The notes beneath the pieces were generated by a model that was not told where the DNA came from, did not search any database, and saw only the letters and a list, made by a program, of their open reading frames with translations. Position numbers and translations under genes: made by a program. Of a stretch of DNA of 64,000 nucleotides, positions 9,109 through 18,226 are shown in pieces. The stretch's first letter is position 1. Every line of letters starts with the position of its first letter. Origin of the DNA: Marinobacter zhejiangensis (GTDB lineage: Bacteria > Pseudomonadota > Gammaproteobacteria > Pseudomonadales > Oleiphilaceae); the NCBI RefSeq assembly GCF_900114775.1, contig NZ_FOUE01000003.1, positions 372,001 through 436,000 on the forward strand, written 5' to 3'.

Positions 9109-11763
9109 ATGGGAGTCAGAAGTCGAGGGTGTGTTTATCTGTTGGCGGCGGCCACAATAACGGGGCTGGTGGGCTGCGGTGGCGGCTCGTCGAGCGCAAG
9201 CCGGGATATGCTGAGTGGTTCGATCACGATAGAGAGTCGTACCCGCGTTGACTCGGATACAGCGGACGACAGCCGCCTTGGCGTCGCGGTGGCCAACAAC
9301 ACATCCTCAACCGCCCAGGGCCTGCCTGAATCGGCTGTGGTTGGCGGTTTCCTGAGTGCTGAGGCTGGCAGTTACCCCCGCGAAGGCGGAACCGCCCCGG
9401 TGTTCCAGTACGTGACGGATGAACAAGATGTGTTCATGGTGCCGCTCAGCGATGGCGACCGGATAACCTTGCAGGCGTTTGCCTCGGGCAATGGTGAGCC
9501 TGACGTGGGAATGGTCATTGCCGAGCCGGGTGGTTCGAACGTCTGCTTCCTGGATTGCCTGGGCAACCCTCCTTTCACCCATGTGATGTCGATCGCGGAT
9601 GCCGATCCTGTCCCCCACCTTATTACCGTAACCGCTGATGGCGGTGGGCCATTTCGCTACGTCCTGACTATTACCTCCCAGAATGCCGCGAGTGCCAGTC
9701 ACGTCGGGTTTGATGAACCCGAGCTGGTTCCTGACCAGGCGGTGATCGTCATGGCAACGGCCGATCATGCTGATGAACAGAAAATTCGTGGGCTTTCAGC
9801 ATCGCTGTCAGGTGCCGAGTTGCGAAACCTTGGCAACGGCGTTTGGCGAGCATCCCGCGTTCCGGCAGCGGTAGCCAGAACGTTTAGTGGCGAAGACCAA
9901 TCAGCGGCGAAATGGGAGACCGTACGTTGGGTACAGTCACTGAGGCGGTTGCCTGGGGTGGTTTCTGCGGAGCCTGATTGGGTTTATCACAGCGAGGCCG
10001 TTAACCCGGACAATGACGGATTGTACAGCCTGCAATGGAACCTGCCGCTGATCAGTGTGCCGGTGGCGTGGCTGGCAACCCCGGAAGCGGGGCGTGGCGT
10101 CGGTATCGCGATTCTGGACACCGGAATACTCAGTACCCGGCCTTTGACTTATGGCGACTGGCACCCGGATCTGCAGGCCAACATATCTCCCTATAGTGGC
10201 CAGATCGTTGATTTCGTATCCGGTGCCCTGGACAACGACAAGGAGGACGAGGGGCAGCGGGATGACAACCCGGCAGATCCCGGAGGGGACTCGTTGCAGG
10301 GAACAAGCTTCCATGGCAGCCACGTGGCAGCCATTGCTGCCGGTGTAGACAACACCATTGGCATAGTCGGAGTCGCTCCTGAAGCCGTGGTCTACCCGGT
10401 CCGGGTGTTGGGGCGAAACGGGGAGGGCTCATTGTCAGATCTGGTGGCTGCCATTAACTGGGCCGCTGGCAACCCGGATATTGACGTTATTAACCTCAGT
10501 CTTGGTGGCTTGCCCATGAACAGCACGCTTGAGACTGCGATTAACCGGGCCTACGACCGGGGTAAATTGATTGTCGCTGCGGCAGGTAACGAGGGGACCG
10601 ATAACCTGACCTTTCCTGCGGCGTATGGGCGCGTCGTTGGCGTTGGTGCCGTGGATGCCGGACGAACACGGGCTTCGTATTCCAACGTGGGCGGCTCGGT
10701 AGACCTGGTGGCGCCCGGGGGGGATGCCAGCCGGGACGCGAATGGCGATGGCAGCTCTGACCTGGTGGTCAGTGCCTGGGGAAGCCGCAATGCCTCAGGG
10801 GGCTATGTTCCGGGTTATGCGGGGCTGCATGGAACGTCCATGGCGGCACCGCACGTCTCTGGGGTGTACGCCTTAATGAAAGGCGCTGCGCTACAGCGCG
10901 GTCGAAGCTTTGGCCCGGGGGACTTCTTTGCTTTGATGACGGCTGGTGATATTACCGACGAGGTTGGCAATCGCACGGAGTATGGCGCCGGGCTCATCAA
11001 TGCCATCAAAGCGGTGAACAGGGCGGTCGATGGAACCATCCCCACGGTCATGGCAGCGTCGCCATCGGCGTTGCAATTCGGGGACTCCCAGCCCCAGCAG
11101 GTGTTAAAGCTGACCACGTATCCCGATGGCAGTTCGGTCACGATCGACGGTATTGGGCCTCTGCCGCCATGGTTGAGCCTGGATCCGATGCCTCAGGTCG
11201 GGGCGGCACCGCCTTCGCAGATTCTGGTAGCGGTTGATGTGGCTCAGTTGGCTATTGAGTCCAGCTATTCCGCGGAAATCGTACTGACCTATACCGGAAC
11301 GGCGTCTGGCCAGGAATTATCAATTCCTGTCACGGTCTTGCGCCAGGACGAGCAGGAACAGCGTAATGCTGGCCGCCATTACGTTTTGTTGATGGATCCC
11401 AGGCGCCCGGATGGGGACCCTGTGGCCCAGGTTGTTGTAGACGCCAGCAACGGACGCTATGACTTTGCCTTCAGTGATGTGGAACCGGGGAACTACCTGC
11501 TGGTGGCGGGATCCGATCTCGACAACAACGGCAGTATCTGTGAAACCGGCGAAGCGTGTGCTGAATACCCGGTGATCGGCTTGCCGGAACCAATTTCCAT
11601 TGACGATACACCGGTAGCCGGCATTTCCATGACCACCAGCTTCCGGCGACCGACCCTGTCCGAGATGGGACAGCCGCGATATGGCTTCCGTGGCTATCGG
11701 GTCAACCAGGGTGAGTCTGTGGGGAATCATGCTATGCGTACTTATGTTGGAGATTCTCAATGA
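9109..11763 (+). CDS. Secreted subtilisin-like (S8) serine protease lipoprotein
   Basis: An 884-aa S8 peptidase. The N-terminus carries a lipoprotein signal (TGLVGCGGGSS, cysteine about residue 23) followed by a Ser-rich linker. Residues about 80-205 look like a pre-peptidase C-terminal-type (beta-sandwich) domain placed N-terminally, then a prodomain-like stretch to about 300. The catalytic triad is visible: Asp337 (AILDTGI), His402 (FHGSHVAAIAAG) and Ser577 (HGTSMAAPHVSG), with Asn in AAAGNEG. Residues after about 650 hold Ig/BACON-like and SdrD-like beta modules (DLDNNGSICETG). AGGAAAGG precedes the ATG. It would act at the outer membrane or surface. The last codons overlap the PrcB-like gene by 4 nt, so the two are coupled. 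Confidence 0.9.
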   Translation: MGVRSRGCVYLLAAATITGLVGCGGGSSSASRDMLSGSITIESRTRVDSDTADDSRLGVAVANNTSSTAQGLPESAVVGGFLSAEAGSYPREGGTAPVFQYVTDEQDVFMVPLSDGDRITLQAFASGNGEPDVGMVIAEPGGSNVCFLDCLGNPPFTHVMSIADADPVPHLITVTADGGGPFRYVLTITSQNAASASHVGFDEPELVPDQAVIVMATADHADEQKIRGLSASLSGAELRNLGNGVWRASRVPAAVARTFSGEDQSAAKWETVRWVQSLRRLPGVVSAEPDWVYHSEAVNPDNDGLYSLQWNLPLISVPVAWLATPEAGRGVGIAILDTGILSTRPLTYGDWHPDLQANISPYSGQIVDFVSGALDNDKEDEGQRDDNPADPGGDSLQGTSFHGSHVAAIAAGVDNTIGIVGVAPEAVVYPVRVLGRNGEGSLSDLVAAINWAAGNPDIDVINLSLGGLPMNSTLETAINRAYDRGKLIVAAAGNEGTDNLTFPAAYGRVVGVGAVDAGRTRASYSNVGGSVDLVAPGGDASRDANGDGSSDLVVSAWGSRNASGGYVPGYAGLHGTSMAAPHVSGVYALMKGAALQRGRSFGPGDFFALMTAGDITDEVGNRTEYGAGLINAIKAVNRAVDGTIPTVMAASPSALQFGDSQPQQVLKLTTYPDGSSVTIDGIGPLPPWLSLDPMPQVGAAPPSQILVAVDVAQLAIESSYSAEIVLTYTGTASGQELSIPVTVLRQDEQEQRNAGRHYVLLMDPRRPDGDPVAQVVVDASNGRYDFAFSDVEPGNYLLVAGSDLDNNGSICETGEACAEYPVIGLPEPISIDDTPVAGISMTTSFRRPTLSEMGQPRYGFRGYRVNQGESVGNHAMRTYVGDSQ

Positions 11764-12263
11764 GTGTACTCAAGACGGGGCTTCGCGCCGGAGCCGTGGC
11801 GTTGTCATTGACTGCCCTGAGCCTGGCGGGTTGTGCAAGCCACCTGGAATCCACCGGCGGTGGCTCCCCGCTGGCTCGGCAGGTGACGGCCTCTGAACAT
11901 TGCGGCCTGACCGCGCCCGGGTTGCTTTACCTGACCGGGGTGGACCAGGTGCAGGCCCTGGCCGGACTGCCGGAGCAGACGGTCAGCCTGGCGAGTGCGG
12001 CGGAGCTGGACTTTAGCCGGGAGCACCTGGCGATTGTTGCACTTGGCCAGCAAAACACCGGTGGCCATGGCGTGACGTTGGTGGGATCGGAGCAGGTAGG
12101 GGATGAATTGCGTCTGGAAGTGGCGGTTAGCCGTCCCCAGCCTGGAGGCATGGTGATCCAGGTAATGACCACGCCGTGCACCGTACTGGCGGTAACCGCG
12201 AATGGCTGGCGTGAGCTGATGGTTCATGGTGAAAACATGAATCCGATGCGCCGTTCCCGGTAA
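11760..12263 (+). CDS. PrcB-family lipoprotein partner of the S8 protease
   Basis: A 167-aa lipoprotein (signal MSVLKTGLRAG onward, lipobox SLAGC at about residue 25). The mature C-terminal part, from the LDFSREHLAIVALGQQNTGG segment to TPCTVLAVT, fits the PrcB C-terminal domain, in which Pro-Gly-Gly and Pro-Cys turns recur. In the oral treponeme dentilisin complex, PrcB is a lipoprotein partner of a subtilisin-like protease. The ATGA overlap with the S8 gene here supports a functional pair, perhaps in folding or anchoring the protease or in limiting its activity. The direction of that effect is unknown. A weak GC hairpin (12270-12290) follows but has no T-run. Confidence 0.75.
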   Translation: MSVLKTGLRAGAVALSLTALSLAGCASHLESTGGGSPLARQVTASEHCGLTAPGLLYLTGVDQVQALAGLPEQTVSLASAAELDFSREHLAIVALGQQNTGGHGVTLVGSEQVGDELRLEVAVSRPQPGGMVIQVMTTPCTVLAVTANGWRELMVHGENMNPMRRSR

Positions 12264-12380
12264 ATCAATGGCCCGTTGCCGTGGCGGGCCTCACAAAACA
12301 ACCGTTGATCTTTCCCCGTGAATCCCTAAGCTATGGGCCTCAGAACACGTTCTTAACCTCCCCGGAGTTGTGCCTCTTCC

Positions 12381-14276
12381 ATGAGCCAGAAACAATACAA
12401 CGCTGAATCCATCGAAGTCCTGAGTGGTTTGGACCCAGTCCGAAAGCGGCCTGGCATGTATACCGAGACCAGTCGCCCCAACCACCTTGCCCAGGAAGTT
12501 ATTGATAACAGTGTCGATGAAGCATTGGCGGGGTTTGCCCGACGCATCGACGTGGTGTTGTACAGTGATGGGTCGCTGAGCGTTGAGGATGATGGGCGGG
12601 GGATGCCGGTGGACATCCACCCGGAAGAGGGCGTGCCGGGGGTCGAGCTGATTCTGACGCGCTTGCATGCCGGGGGTAAGTTCTCCCAGGGTAACTACAA
12701 TTTTTCAGGTGGTCTTCACGGGGTTGGGGTGTCGGTAGTCAATGCCCTGTCCAGCACCCTGGAAGTGAGGATCAAGCGGGACGGTGAACTGCACCGGATC
12801 ACCTTTGCCGATGGTGAAAAGGCCAGCGAGCTGGAAGTCATCGATACCGTGGGTAAGCGTAATACCGGTACCCGGGTCCACTTCCTGCCGGACCCTTCCT
12901 ATTTTGATAGCCCGAAGTTTTCGGTCAGCCGCCTGCGCCACAACTTGCGGGCAAAGGCGGTGCTGTGTCCGGGACTGACCGTGACGTTCCTGCAGGAAGC
13001 CACCGGGGATAAAGATGAGTGGTGCTATGAGGATGGTCTCAGGGATTATCTGCGCAGTGCGTTGGCGGATATCGAGGCAGTTCCGCTGGAGCCGTTCACC
13101 GGCACCTTCTCCGGTAATACCGAAGAAGTGGACTGGGCGCTGCAGTGGCTACCCGAAGGTGGCGAAGCGGTGGTGGAAAGCTACGTCAACCTGATTCCTA
13201 CCGCCCAGGGCGGCACCCATGTGAACGGATTGCGAACCGGTCTACTGGAAGCCATGCGGGAGTTCTGTGAATTTCGCAGCTTGCTGCCGCGAGGTGTCAA
13301 ACTGTCCCCGGAAGACATTTGGGATCGTTGCAGCTATGTGCTGTCCTTCAAAATGCAGGACCCGCAATTCTCCGGCCAGACCAAGGAGCGTCTGTCCTCC
13401 AGGGAAGCGGCAGCCTTTGTGTCTGGCGTGGTTAAAGATGCGTTCAGCCTGTGGCTGAACCAGCATGTGGATGTGGCGGAAGCGCTTGCTGAGATGTTTA
13501 TCAGCAATGCCCAGCGCCGATTGAGGGCCAGCAAGAAGGTTGCCCGTAAAAAAGTCACCTCCGGCCCGGCCCTTCCAGGCAAGCTGGCCGACTGCTCCGG
13601 AGCGGACACGAACCGTTCCGAGCTATTCCTGGTGGAAGGGGACTCGGCGGGCGGCTCCGCCAAGCAGGCCCGTGACCGGGAATTCCAGGCGGTGATGCCT
13701 CTGCGGGGTAAGATTTTGAATACCTGGGAGGTGGATTCCGGTGAAATCCTGGCTTCCCAGGAAGTTCACGACATTGCGGTGGCGATCGGTGTAGATCCGA
13801 GTTCTGATGACCTCTCCGGCCTGCGCTATAACAAGATCTGCATCCTGGCGGATGCCGACTCTGACGGCTTGCACATCGCGACCTTGTTGTGCGCACTGTT
13901 CGTCAAGCACTTCCGGCCGCTAGTATCCGCCGGACATGTGTTCGTAGCGATGCCGCCGTTGTACCGGGTGGACCTGGGTAAGGAAACCTTCTACGCTCTG
14001 GATGAGCATGAAAAGCAGGGTATCCTGGACCGGCTCGAAGCGGAAAAGCGTCGCGGTAAAATCCAGGTCACCCGATTCAAGGGACTGGGTGAGATGAACC
14101 CGCTGCAGCTCCGTGAGACCACGATGGCACCGGATACCCGCCGCCTGGTTATGCTGACCCTGGAAGAAGGCGATGAAACCGACGAGCGCATGGATATGCT
14201 GCTTGGCAAGAAACGCGCGGCTGACCGAAAGGTCTGGTTGGAAAGTAAGGGTAACCTGGCGGATCTGGCGATTTAA
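12381..14276 (+). CDS. parE: DNA topoisomerase IV subunit B
   Basis: The ATPase subunit of topoisomerase IV, which decatenates daughter chromosomes with ParC. At 631 aa it has the usual length. The GHKL ATPase motifs are present (EVIDNSVDEAL, then VEDDGRGMPVD and GGLHGVGVSVVNALS), followed by the transducer domain and the TOPRIM domain (LFLVEGDSAGGSAKQARD, DADSDGLHI). It ends with a standard C-terminal segment, KGLGEMNP. No frameshift is seen. The start MSQKQYNAESIEVL fits the family; GGAG lies rather far upstream (about 13 nt). parC lies about 4.3 kb downstream on the same strand, separated by unrelated genes, similar to the spread-out arrangement in Pseudomonas. Confidence 0.97.
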   Translation: MSQKQYNAESIEVLSGLDPVRKRPGMYTETSRPNHLAQEVIDNSVDEALAGFARRIDVVLYSDGSLSVEDDGRGMPVDIHPEEGVPGVELILTRLHAGGKFSQGNYNFSGGLHGVGVSVVNALSSTLEVRIKRDGELHRITFADGEKASELEVIDTVGKRNTGTRVHFLPDPSYFDSPKFSVSRLRHNLRAKAVLCPGLTVTFLQEATGDKDEWCYEDGLRDYLRSALADIEAVPLEPFTGTFSGNTEEVDWALQWLPEGGEAVVESYVNLIPTAQGGTHVNGLRTGLLEAMREFCEFRSLLPRGVKLSPEDIWDRCSYVLSFKMQDPQFSGQTKERLSSREAAAFVSGVVKDAFSLWLNQHVDVAEALAEMFISNAQRRLRASKKVARKKVTSGPALPGKLADCSGADTNRSELFLVEGDSAGGSAKQARDREFQAVMPLRGKILNTWEVDSGEILASQEVHDIAVAIGVDPSSDDLSGLRYNKICILADADSDGLHIATLLCALFVKHFRPLVSAGHVFVAMPPLYRVDLGKETFYALDEHEKQGILDRLEAEKRRGKIQVTRFKGLGEMNPLQLRETTMAPDTRRLVMLTLEEGDETDERMDMLLGKKRAADRKVWLESKGNLADLAI

Positions 14277-14398
14277 TCGCCGGTCTGCCTGGGCCAGTCA
14301 TCCCCTTATTCTTCTTGGTGATTTAAAAAGCATTCTTTATTCTTTCTCTCGTGGCCCTGGCTTCGATATTCTTCCGGTTTTTATAATAGGACCACCGG

Positions 14399-16174
14399 AT
14401 GGATTGGCAGGGCTGGTTTGCACTGAGCCTGGCAGGGCTCGCACTGTTACTGATGAGTATTGGTCGTCTTGGCCCGCATCTGGTGATGCTGGCGGTGATG
14501 GTCATTCTCAGTGCGACCGGTATCATCGATTCGCAGCAGGCTTTGTCGGGCTTCAGTAACAGCGGCCTGATTACGGTGGTCGCCATGTTTGTGGTTGCGG
14601 CCGGGATTCACCATTCCGGTGGTGTTGACCTGGTGGTGCAGTATCTGTTGCGCAACCCACGCACCGTGCGTTCTGCCCAGGCCCGGATTGCGGTGCCGGT
14701 GTCACTGCTGAGTGGCTTTCTGAACAACACTCCGGTTGTCGCCACCATGATTCCGGCGGTCCATGCCTGGTCCCGGAAGATTGGCATATCCCCCTCCAAA
14801 CTGATGATCCCCCTTAGCTACTCCGCGATTCTCGGAGGCACCCTGACGTTAATTGGCACCAGCACCAACCTGGTGGTGAACGGCCAGTACCAGACGCTGA
14901 CCGGGGGAGACGGGTTCTCCATTTTTTCCATTACCGCCGTGGGCCTGCCCGTTGCGATCATTGGTCTGACCCTGATGCTGTTGTTTCTTCCGAAGGTACT
15001 CCCGGAACGAAAGGATCAGCAGAAGTTCGGCTCCATGCGGGAATTCACCCTGGAAGTTGCGGTGGCCTTTGATGGTCCTCTGGTGGGCAAGTCGGTTGGC
15101 GAGGCCGGACTGCGGGAACTGGAGCGGTTGTATCTGGTTGAAATTGAACGTGATGGCAGTGTGGTCACCGCGGTGCCCTCGGAAGAGCGATTGCGAGGTG
15201 GCGATCGCCTGGTGTTTGCCGGTGATACCCAGGCCATTTCCGACCTGTTACGAATCAATGGCATCGTGCCTTCAGTGCACGACGATGAACCGAGTCTGAG
15301 CCAGGATCGTGCCGAACGCTGCCTGGTCGAGGCCGCACTGTCTCCGCAGTCGGATGTATTGGGGTCGACAATCCGCGATGCCCGTTTCCGCGACCGTTAT
15401 GGCGCTGTGGTGCTTGCGGTTGCCCGCGGTGGTGAGCGTGTCTCCGGCAACCTCGGTAATATCCGGCTTAAGCCAGGGGATGTCCTGCTGCTGGAAGCCA
15501 GGCCGGCATTTATCAGTCGTCAGCGCTACAACAAGGACTTCCTGCTGATCAACGATCTTGATACCCAGACACCTCGTCATGATCGAGCCTATGTGTCCTG
15601 GGCGATACTGCTGGTGTTGGTCGGGGCTGCGGCTGCGGGCGTTCTGAGTATGCTGAATGCCGCCTTGTTGGGGGCAGGCCTGATGATTATTACCGGCTGC
15701 TGCTCGGTTGGTCAGGCCCAGAAGGCCGTGGATGTGCCGGTGGTTCTCACCATTGCCTCGTCTTTTGCACTGGGTGCCGCCTTGGAGGTAACCGGGGCGG
15801 CGAGCTTCCTCGCCTGGGAAATTCTTGATATCAGCGCAGGCCACCCGTTACTGACCATCTTGCTGGTCTATCTTGTGGTGTCGATCCTCACCGAGGTTAT
15901 CACCAATAATGCGGCTGCGGTGCTGGTGGTGCCGATTGTCCTGTCTATGACGAGTACCATGGGCGTACCGGCTGAGCCATTTATTATTGCCGTCATGATG
16001 GCCGCCTCGGCCAGTTTTGCCACTCCGCTGGGGTACCAGACAAACATGATGGTGTTTGGACCTGGTGGTTACCGGTTTATGGACTTTGTGCGCGTTGGCG
16101 TGCCCTTCAATGTGGTGATTGGGCTGGTCACTGTGGCTGTCATCGGCCTGCTGTACGACATTCCGTTCGGCTGA
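14399..16174 (+). CDS. SLC13-family permease with two RCK_C (TrkA-C) domains
   Basis: A 591-aa anion transporter of the DASS/ArsB-like type. The N-terminal half has the signature GFLNNTPVVATMIPAVHAW and IGTSTNLVVNG. Two cytosolic TrkA-C domains lie at about residues 205-290 and 300-385. The second membrane half carries EVITNNAAAVLVVPIVLS and PLGYQTNMMVFGPGGYRFMDF. This layout is common for marine sulfate, phosphate or dicarboxylate carriers; the substrate cannot be read from sequence. The RCK_C domains probably sense a ligand or nucleotide. It appears to be monocistronic. A TATAAT 12 nt before the ATG is too close to act as its promoter unless the mRNA is nearly leaderless. Confidence 0.9.
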   Translation: MDWQGWFALSLAGLALLLMSIGRLGPHLVMLAVMVILSATGIIDSQQALSGFSNSGLITVVAMFVVAAGIHHSGGVDLVVQYLLRNPRTVRSAQARIAVPVSLLSGFLNNTPVVATMIPAVHAWSRKIGISPSKLMIPLSYSAILGGTLTLIGTSTNLVVNGQYQTLTGGDGFSIFSITAVGLPVAIIGLTLMLLFLPKVLPERKDQQKFGSMREFTLEVAVAFDGPLVGKSVGEAGLRELERLYLVEIERDGSVVTAVPSEERLRGGDRLVFAGDTQAISDLLRINGIVPSVHDDEPSLSQDRAERCLVEAALSPQSDVLGSTIRDARFRDRYGAVVLAVARGGERVSGNLGNIRLKPGDVLLLEARPAFISRQRYNKDFLLINDLDTQTPRHDRAYVSWAILLVLVGAAAAGVLSMLNAALLGAGLMIITGCCSVGQAQKAVDVPVVLTIASSFALGAALEVTGAASFLAWEILDISAGHPLLTILLVYLVVSILTEVITNNAAAVLVVPIVLSMTSTMGVPAEPFIIAVMMAASASFATPLGYQTNMMVFGPGGYRFMDFVRVGVPFNVVIGLVTVAVIGLLYDIPFG

Positions 16175-16272
16175 TCTGGGTGCAGGTGTAACTGGTGCTG
16201 AGAAGTAAGAGGGTAAGGCCGGAGAGAGGGCTACTCCAGGCAGCCTTGCCGATGACAAAGCTGCCTGCGAGT

Positions 16273-16300
16273 TAATCACCGCCAGGAAACGCGGTGATTA
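16273..16300. terminator. Perfect 10-bp hairpin between the SLC13 gene and the 15-codon ORF
   Basis: TAATCACCGC and GCGGTGATTA are perfect arms around an 8-nt loop. Neither strand has a proper T-run after the stem. It sits 8 bp past the stop of the minus-strand micro-ORF and about 100 bp past the SLC13 stop, so it may end or protect either transcript. It is a candidate only. Confidence 0.45.
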
Positions 16301-16307
16301 TGAAAAG

Positions 16308-16355
16308 TTAGTTGTTGCTGGGAACGACGACGCGCTCGTCAAATTCGATTTCCAT
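16308..16355 (-). CDS. Candidate 15-residue microprotein with strong RBS and own promoter
   Basis: An isolated minus-strand ORF encodes MEIEFDERVVVPSNN. AAGGAG sits 6 nt before the ATG, one of the best ribosome-binding sites in the window. A TTGTAG/TAGAAT promoter pair is placed 40 nt upstream of the start, and a 10-bp hairpin lies 8 nt after the stop. The peptide is acidic at its N-terminus, with a VVVP core. I recognise no family; it is not PqqA-like (no E-x3-Y pair). It lies in a 418-bp gap between SLC13 and cytochrome b561 with no same-strand gene behind it, so it is not an obvious leader peptide. It could be a peptide precursor, a regulatory peptide or the translated part of a small RNA. 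Chance is possible at this length. Confidence 0.4.
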   Translation of the reverse strand: MEIEFDERVVVPSNN

Positions 16356-16394
16356 GATAACTCCTTGTTTCCAGTGGATCGCTGATAGTTCGTA

Positions 16395-16422
16395 ATTCTA
16401 TTGGTTTCACTGTTTCCTACAA
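16395..16422 (-). promoter_or_regulatory. Predicted sigma70 promoter of the 15-codon ORF
   Basis: On the minus strand, TTGTAG (16417-16422) and TAGAAT (16395-16400) are spaced 16 bp. A start near 16388 would give a leader of about 33 nt before the ATG at 16355, containing the AAGGAG site. Confidence 0.45.
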
Positions 16423-16592
16423 TCCGTAGAACCCGCATACGACCAAAGCCTAGCAGCTGTCATCTTGGTCAAAAAATCTGATCATTCCTTCCAAATATTT
16501 CCGATAGGATTTCCATCGAGCTAGCTCTAGACTCGATGGCAATATTCAATTTATTTATTCCCCGGATTGAAAGGTTCAGGAACGGACTGGTC

Positions 16593-17147
16593 ATGGAACT
16601 ACGAAATACCGATACCCACTATGGGATCGTACAAGTGCTTATGCACTGGCTGGTGGCAATTGCGGTTTTTGGTTTGTTTGCCCTTGGTTATTACATGGTG
16701 GACCTGGGCTATTACGATGCCTGGTACCGGACCGCGCCTCATATCCACAAAAGTGTCGGCCTGCTCCTGCTTGCGCTTATGGTGGCTCGCCTGGCCTGGC
16801 GCTGGGTAAGCTCAGCCCCGACGCCACAGGCCAGTCACAAGCGATGGGAAATCGTGTTGGCACACCTGGCCCATATCATTCTGTATCTTCTTATTTTTAC
16901 CGTGCTGGTCAGTGGTTATCTGATCTCCACGGCTGACGGCTCCTCAATCATGGTGTTCAACTGGTTCGAAGTGCCTTCGGTGACCGGGCAGGTCAAGCAG
17001 CTGGAAGATGTGGCCGGCAAGGTCCATTACTGGTGTGCGTGGGCGCTGGTGGGCTTGGCTGGGGTGCACGGTCTGGCCGCCATCAAACACCATGTGATTG
17101 ATCGTGATGAAACTTTACGGCGGATGCTTGGTCTATCTGCCCGGTAA
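16593..17147 (+). CDS. Cytochrome b561
   Basis: A 184-aa di-heme inner-membrane cytochrome b561 of the YodB/CybB type, probably quinol-linked electron transfer. It has four membrane spans with haem-ligand histidines in HYGIVQVLMHWLVA, RTAPHIHKSVGLLLL, KVHYWCAWALVGLAGVHG and IKHH. The frame is open 19 codons further upstream, but the ATG at 16593 (MELRNTD) matches where the family begins. It is followed 80 bp later by yceI, a very common pairing in proteobacteria in which the YceI lipocalin is thought to bind a polyprenoid or quinone. Confidence 0.88.
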   Translation: MELRNTDTHYGIVQVLMHWLVAIAVFGLFALGYYMVDLGYYDAWYRTAPHIHKSVGLLLLALMVARLAWRWVSSAPTPQASHKRWEIVLAHLAHIILYLLIFTVLVSGYLISTADGSSIMVFNWFEVPSVTGQVKQLEDVAGKVHYWCAWALVGLAGVHGLAAIKHHVIDRDETLRRMLGLSAR

Positions 17148-17227
17148 ATGGAAGCAGGGGCAGATAAGCCCCTTGATACTGACCTTTTTAACTCGTGCCT
17201 ACCCGGCAAGAAACCAAGGAGATGATC

Positions 17228-17812
17228 ATGAAGAAGCAACTGTTGGCCTCTGCCATCGCCCTGTCCCTGGCATCTGCCAGCGCGTTTGCTGAAAACGGCA
17301 GCGGTACATACAAATTTGATGATGCCGGCGAACACCAGTTCATCATGTTCAAGATTTCTCATCTGGGCTACAGCTGGCTCTACGGTCGTTTCAACGACTT
17401 TACCGGTGAGTTCAACTACGATGCTGAGAATCCTGCATCCAGCACGGTCAATGTTGCGATTGATACCGCGAGTGTGGACTCGAATCACGCTGAGCGCGAC
17501 AAGCACCTGCGTAGTGAAGACTTCCTTTTTGTAGAAGATTTCCCCGAAGCCACCTTTACCAGCAAGCAGATCATCATCGAAGAGGATGGCGAGGCTGAAA
17601 TCGTTGGTGACCTGACCCTGCGCGGTGTTACCCGTGAGGTGACTCTTGAGGCAGAAATGCTGGGCCACGGCGCAGACCCCTGGGGCGGCTACCGTATGGG
17701 CTTTGAGGCCGAAACCGAGTTCCGTCTGGCTGACTTCGGTATTCCGACCAATCTGGGGCCGGCTTCTGAAAAAGTAGAAATGATTATCTCGGTTGAAGGT
17801 GTGCGTCAGTAA
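17228..17812 (+). CDS. yceI: YceI-family periplasmic polyisoprenoid-binding protein
   Basis: A 194-aa periplasmic lipocalin-like protein. The signal peptide [21 protein letters not shown] is cleaved before ENGSG. The YceI pattern is complete: [48 protein letters not shown], then [15 protein letters not shown] and a final strand. AAGGAG lies 6 nt before the ATG at 17228; the ATG at 17222 abuts that site and is less likely. It binds octaprenyl-type lipids in structures of homologues and is probably functionally tied to the cytochrome b561 gene upstream. Confidence 0.93.
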   Translation: MKKQLLASAIALSLASASAFAENGSGTYKFDDAGEHQFIMFKISHLGYSWLYGRFNDFTGEFNYDAENPASSTVNVAIDTASVDSNHAERDKHLRSEDFLFVEDFPEATFTSKQIIIEEDGEAEIVGDLTLRGVTREVTLEAEMLGHGADPWGGYRMGFEAETEFRLADFGIPTNLGPASEKVEMIISVEGVRQ

Positions 17813-17829
17813 CCTTCAAGTCTTTCGCG

Positions 17830-17857
17830 CCGGTACTCTGTGATAACAGGGTACTGG
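17830..17857 (+). other. Stable 12-bp stem-loop after yceI
   Basis: CCGGTACTCTGT and ACAGGGTACTGG pair as RNA with two G-U wobbles around a GATA loop, 18 bp past the yceI stop. No T-run follows, so it may be a 3'-end stabiliser or a weak terminator. The rest of the 198-bp gap shows nothing definite. Confidence 0.5.
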
Positions 17858-18010
17858 TGGCGGACGATGCTTTTCCGGGAGGCGCTCGCTCTCCTGGTTC
17901 TATTCTCTCCTGAGTCTTCTCCCTGCTGGGTCTACTCCGCTGGAGCCCTTCGGAAATTGTCTGGAATCTGTCGAATGCCTTATAGGCTTAGGGAAGAAGG
18001 CTGATTCAGG

Positions 18011-18226
18011 TCAGTTGTCGCAGGATCGGCACAAGTGGCGTTGGCGCAGGAACTGGGCAACGAACACCACCAGGCAGACCAGCAGTCCAGCCCAGAGATA
18101 GGGTTCGGTCACGTGCAGAGTCCCGCTCACCGCAAACTCCACCAGGACCATCAGCACGAAGGCCAGACCGCCGTTGATCAGTGCTGTCAGCAATGCCTTG
18201 GAGCAGGCTTTCATGGTTGGGCTCAT
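18011..18226 (-). CDS. Small two-span membrane protein, unknown function
   Basis: A 71-aa protein (from MSPTMKACSKA) with two hydrophobic segments: ALINGGLAFVLMVLVEFAV and YLWAGLLVCLVVFVAQFL. The tail is short, basic and Cys-containing (RQRHLCRSCDN). I chose the ATG at 18226; a GTG at 18247 would add seven residues. Ribosome binding is weak (GAGAAA). It is alone on its strand between yceI and parC. It resembles the many short two-helix inner-membrane proteins but I recognise no named family. Confidence 0.55.
   Translation of the reverse strand: MSPTMKACSKALLTALINGGLAFVLMVLVEFAVSGTLHVTEPYLWAGLLVCLVVFVAQFLRQRHLCRSCDN

Noticed and set aside
14382..14387. TATAAT just before the SLC13 gene as its promoter
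   Set aside because: It would start transcription at about the ribosome-binding site, and no -35 box matches.
16308..16355. Idea that the 15-aa ORF is PqqA
   Set aside because: PqqA is longer and has a conserved Glu-x3-Tyr pair; this peptide has no Tyr and no pqqB-E genes are nearby.
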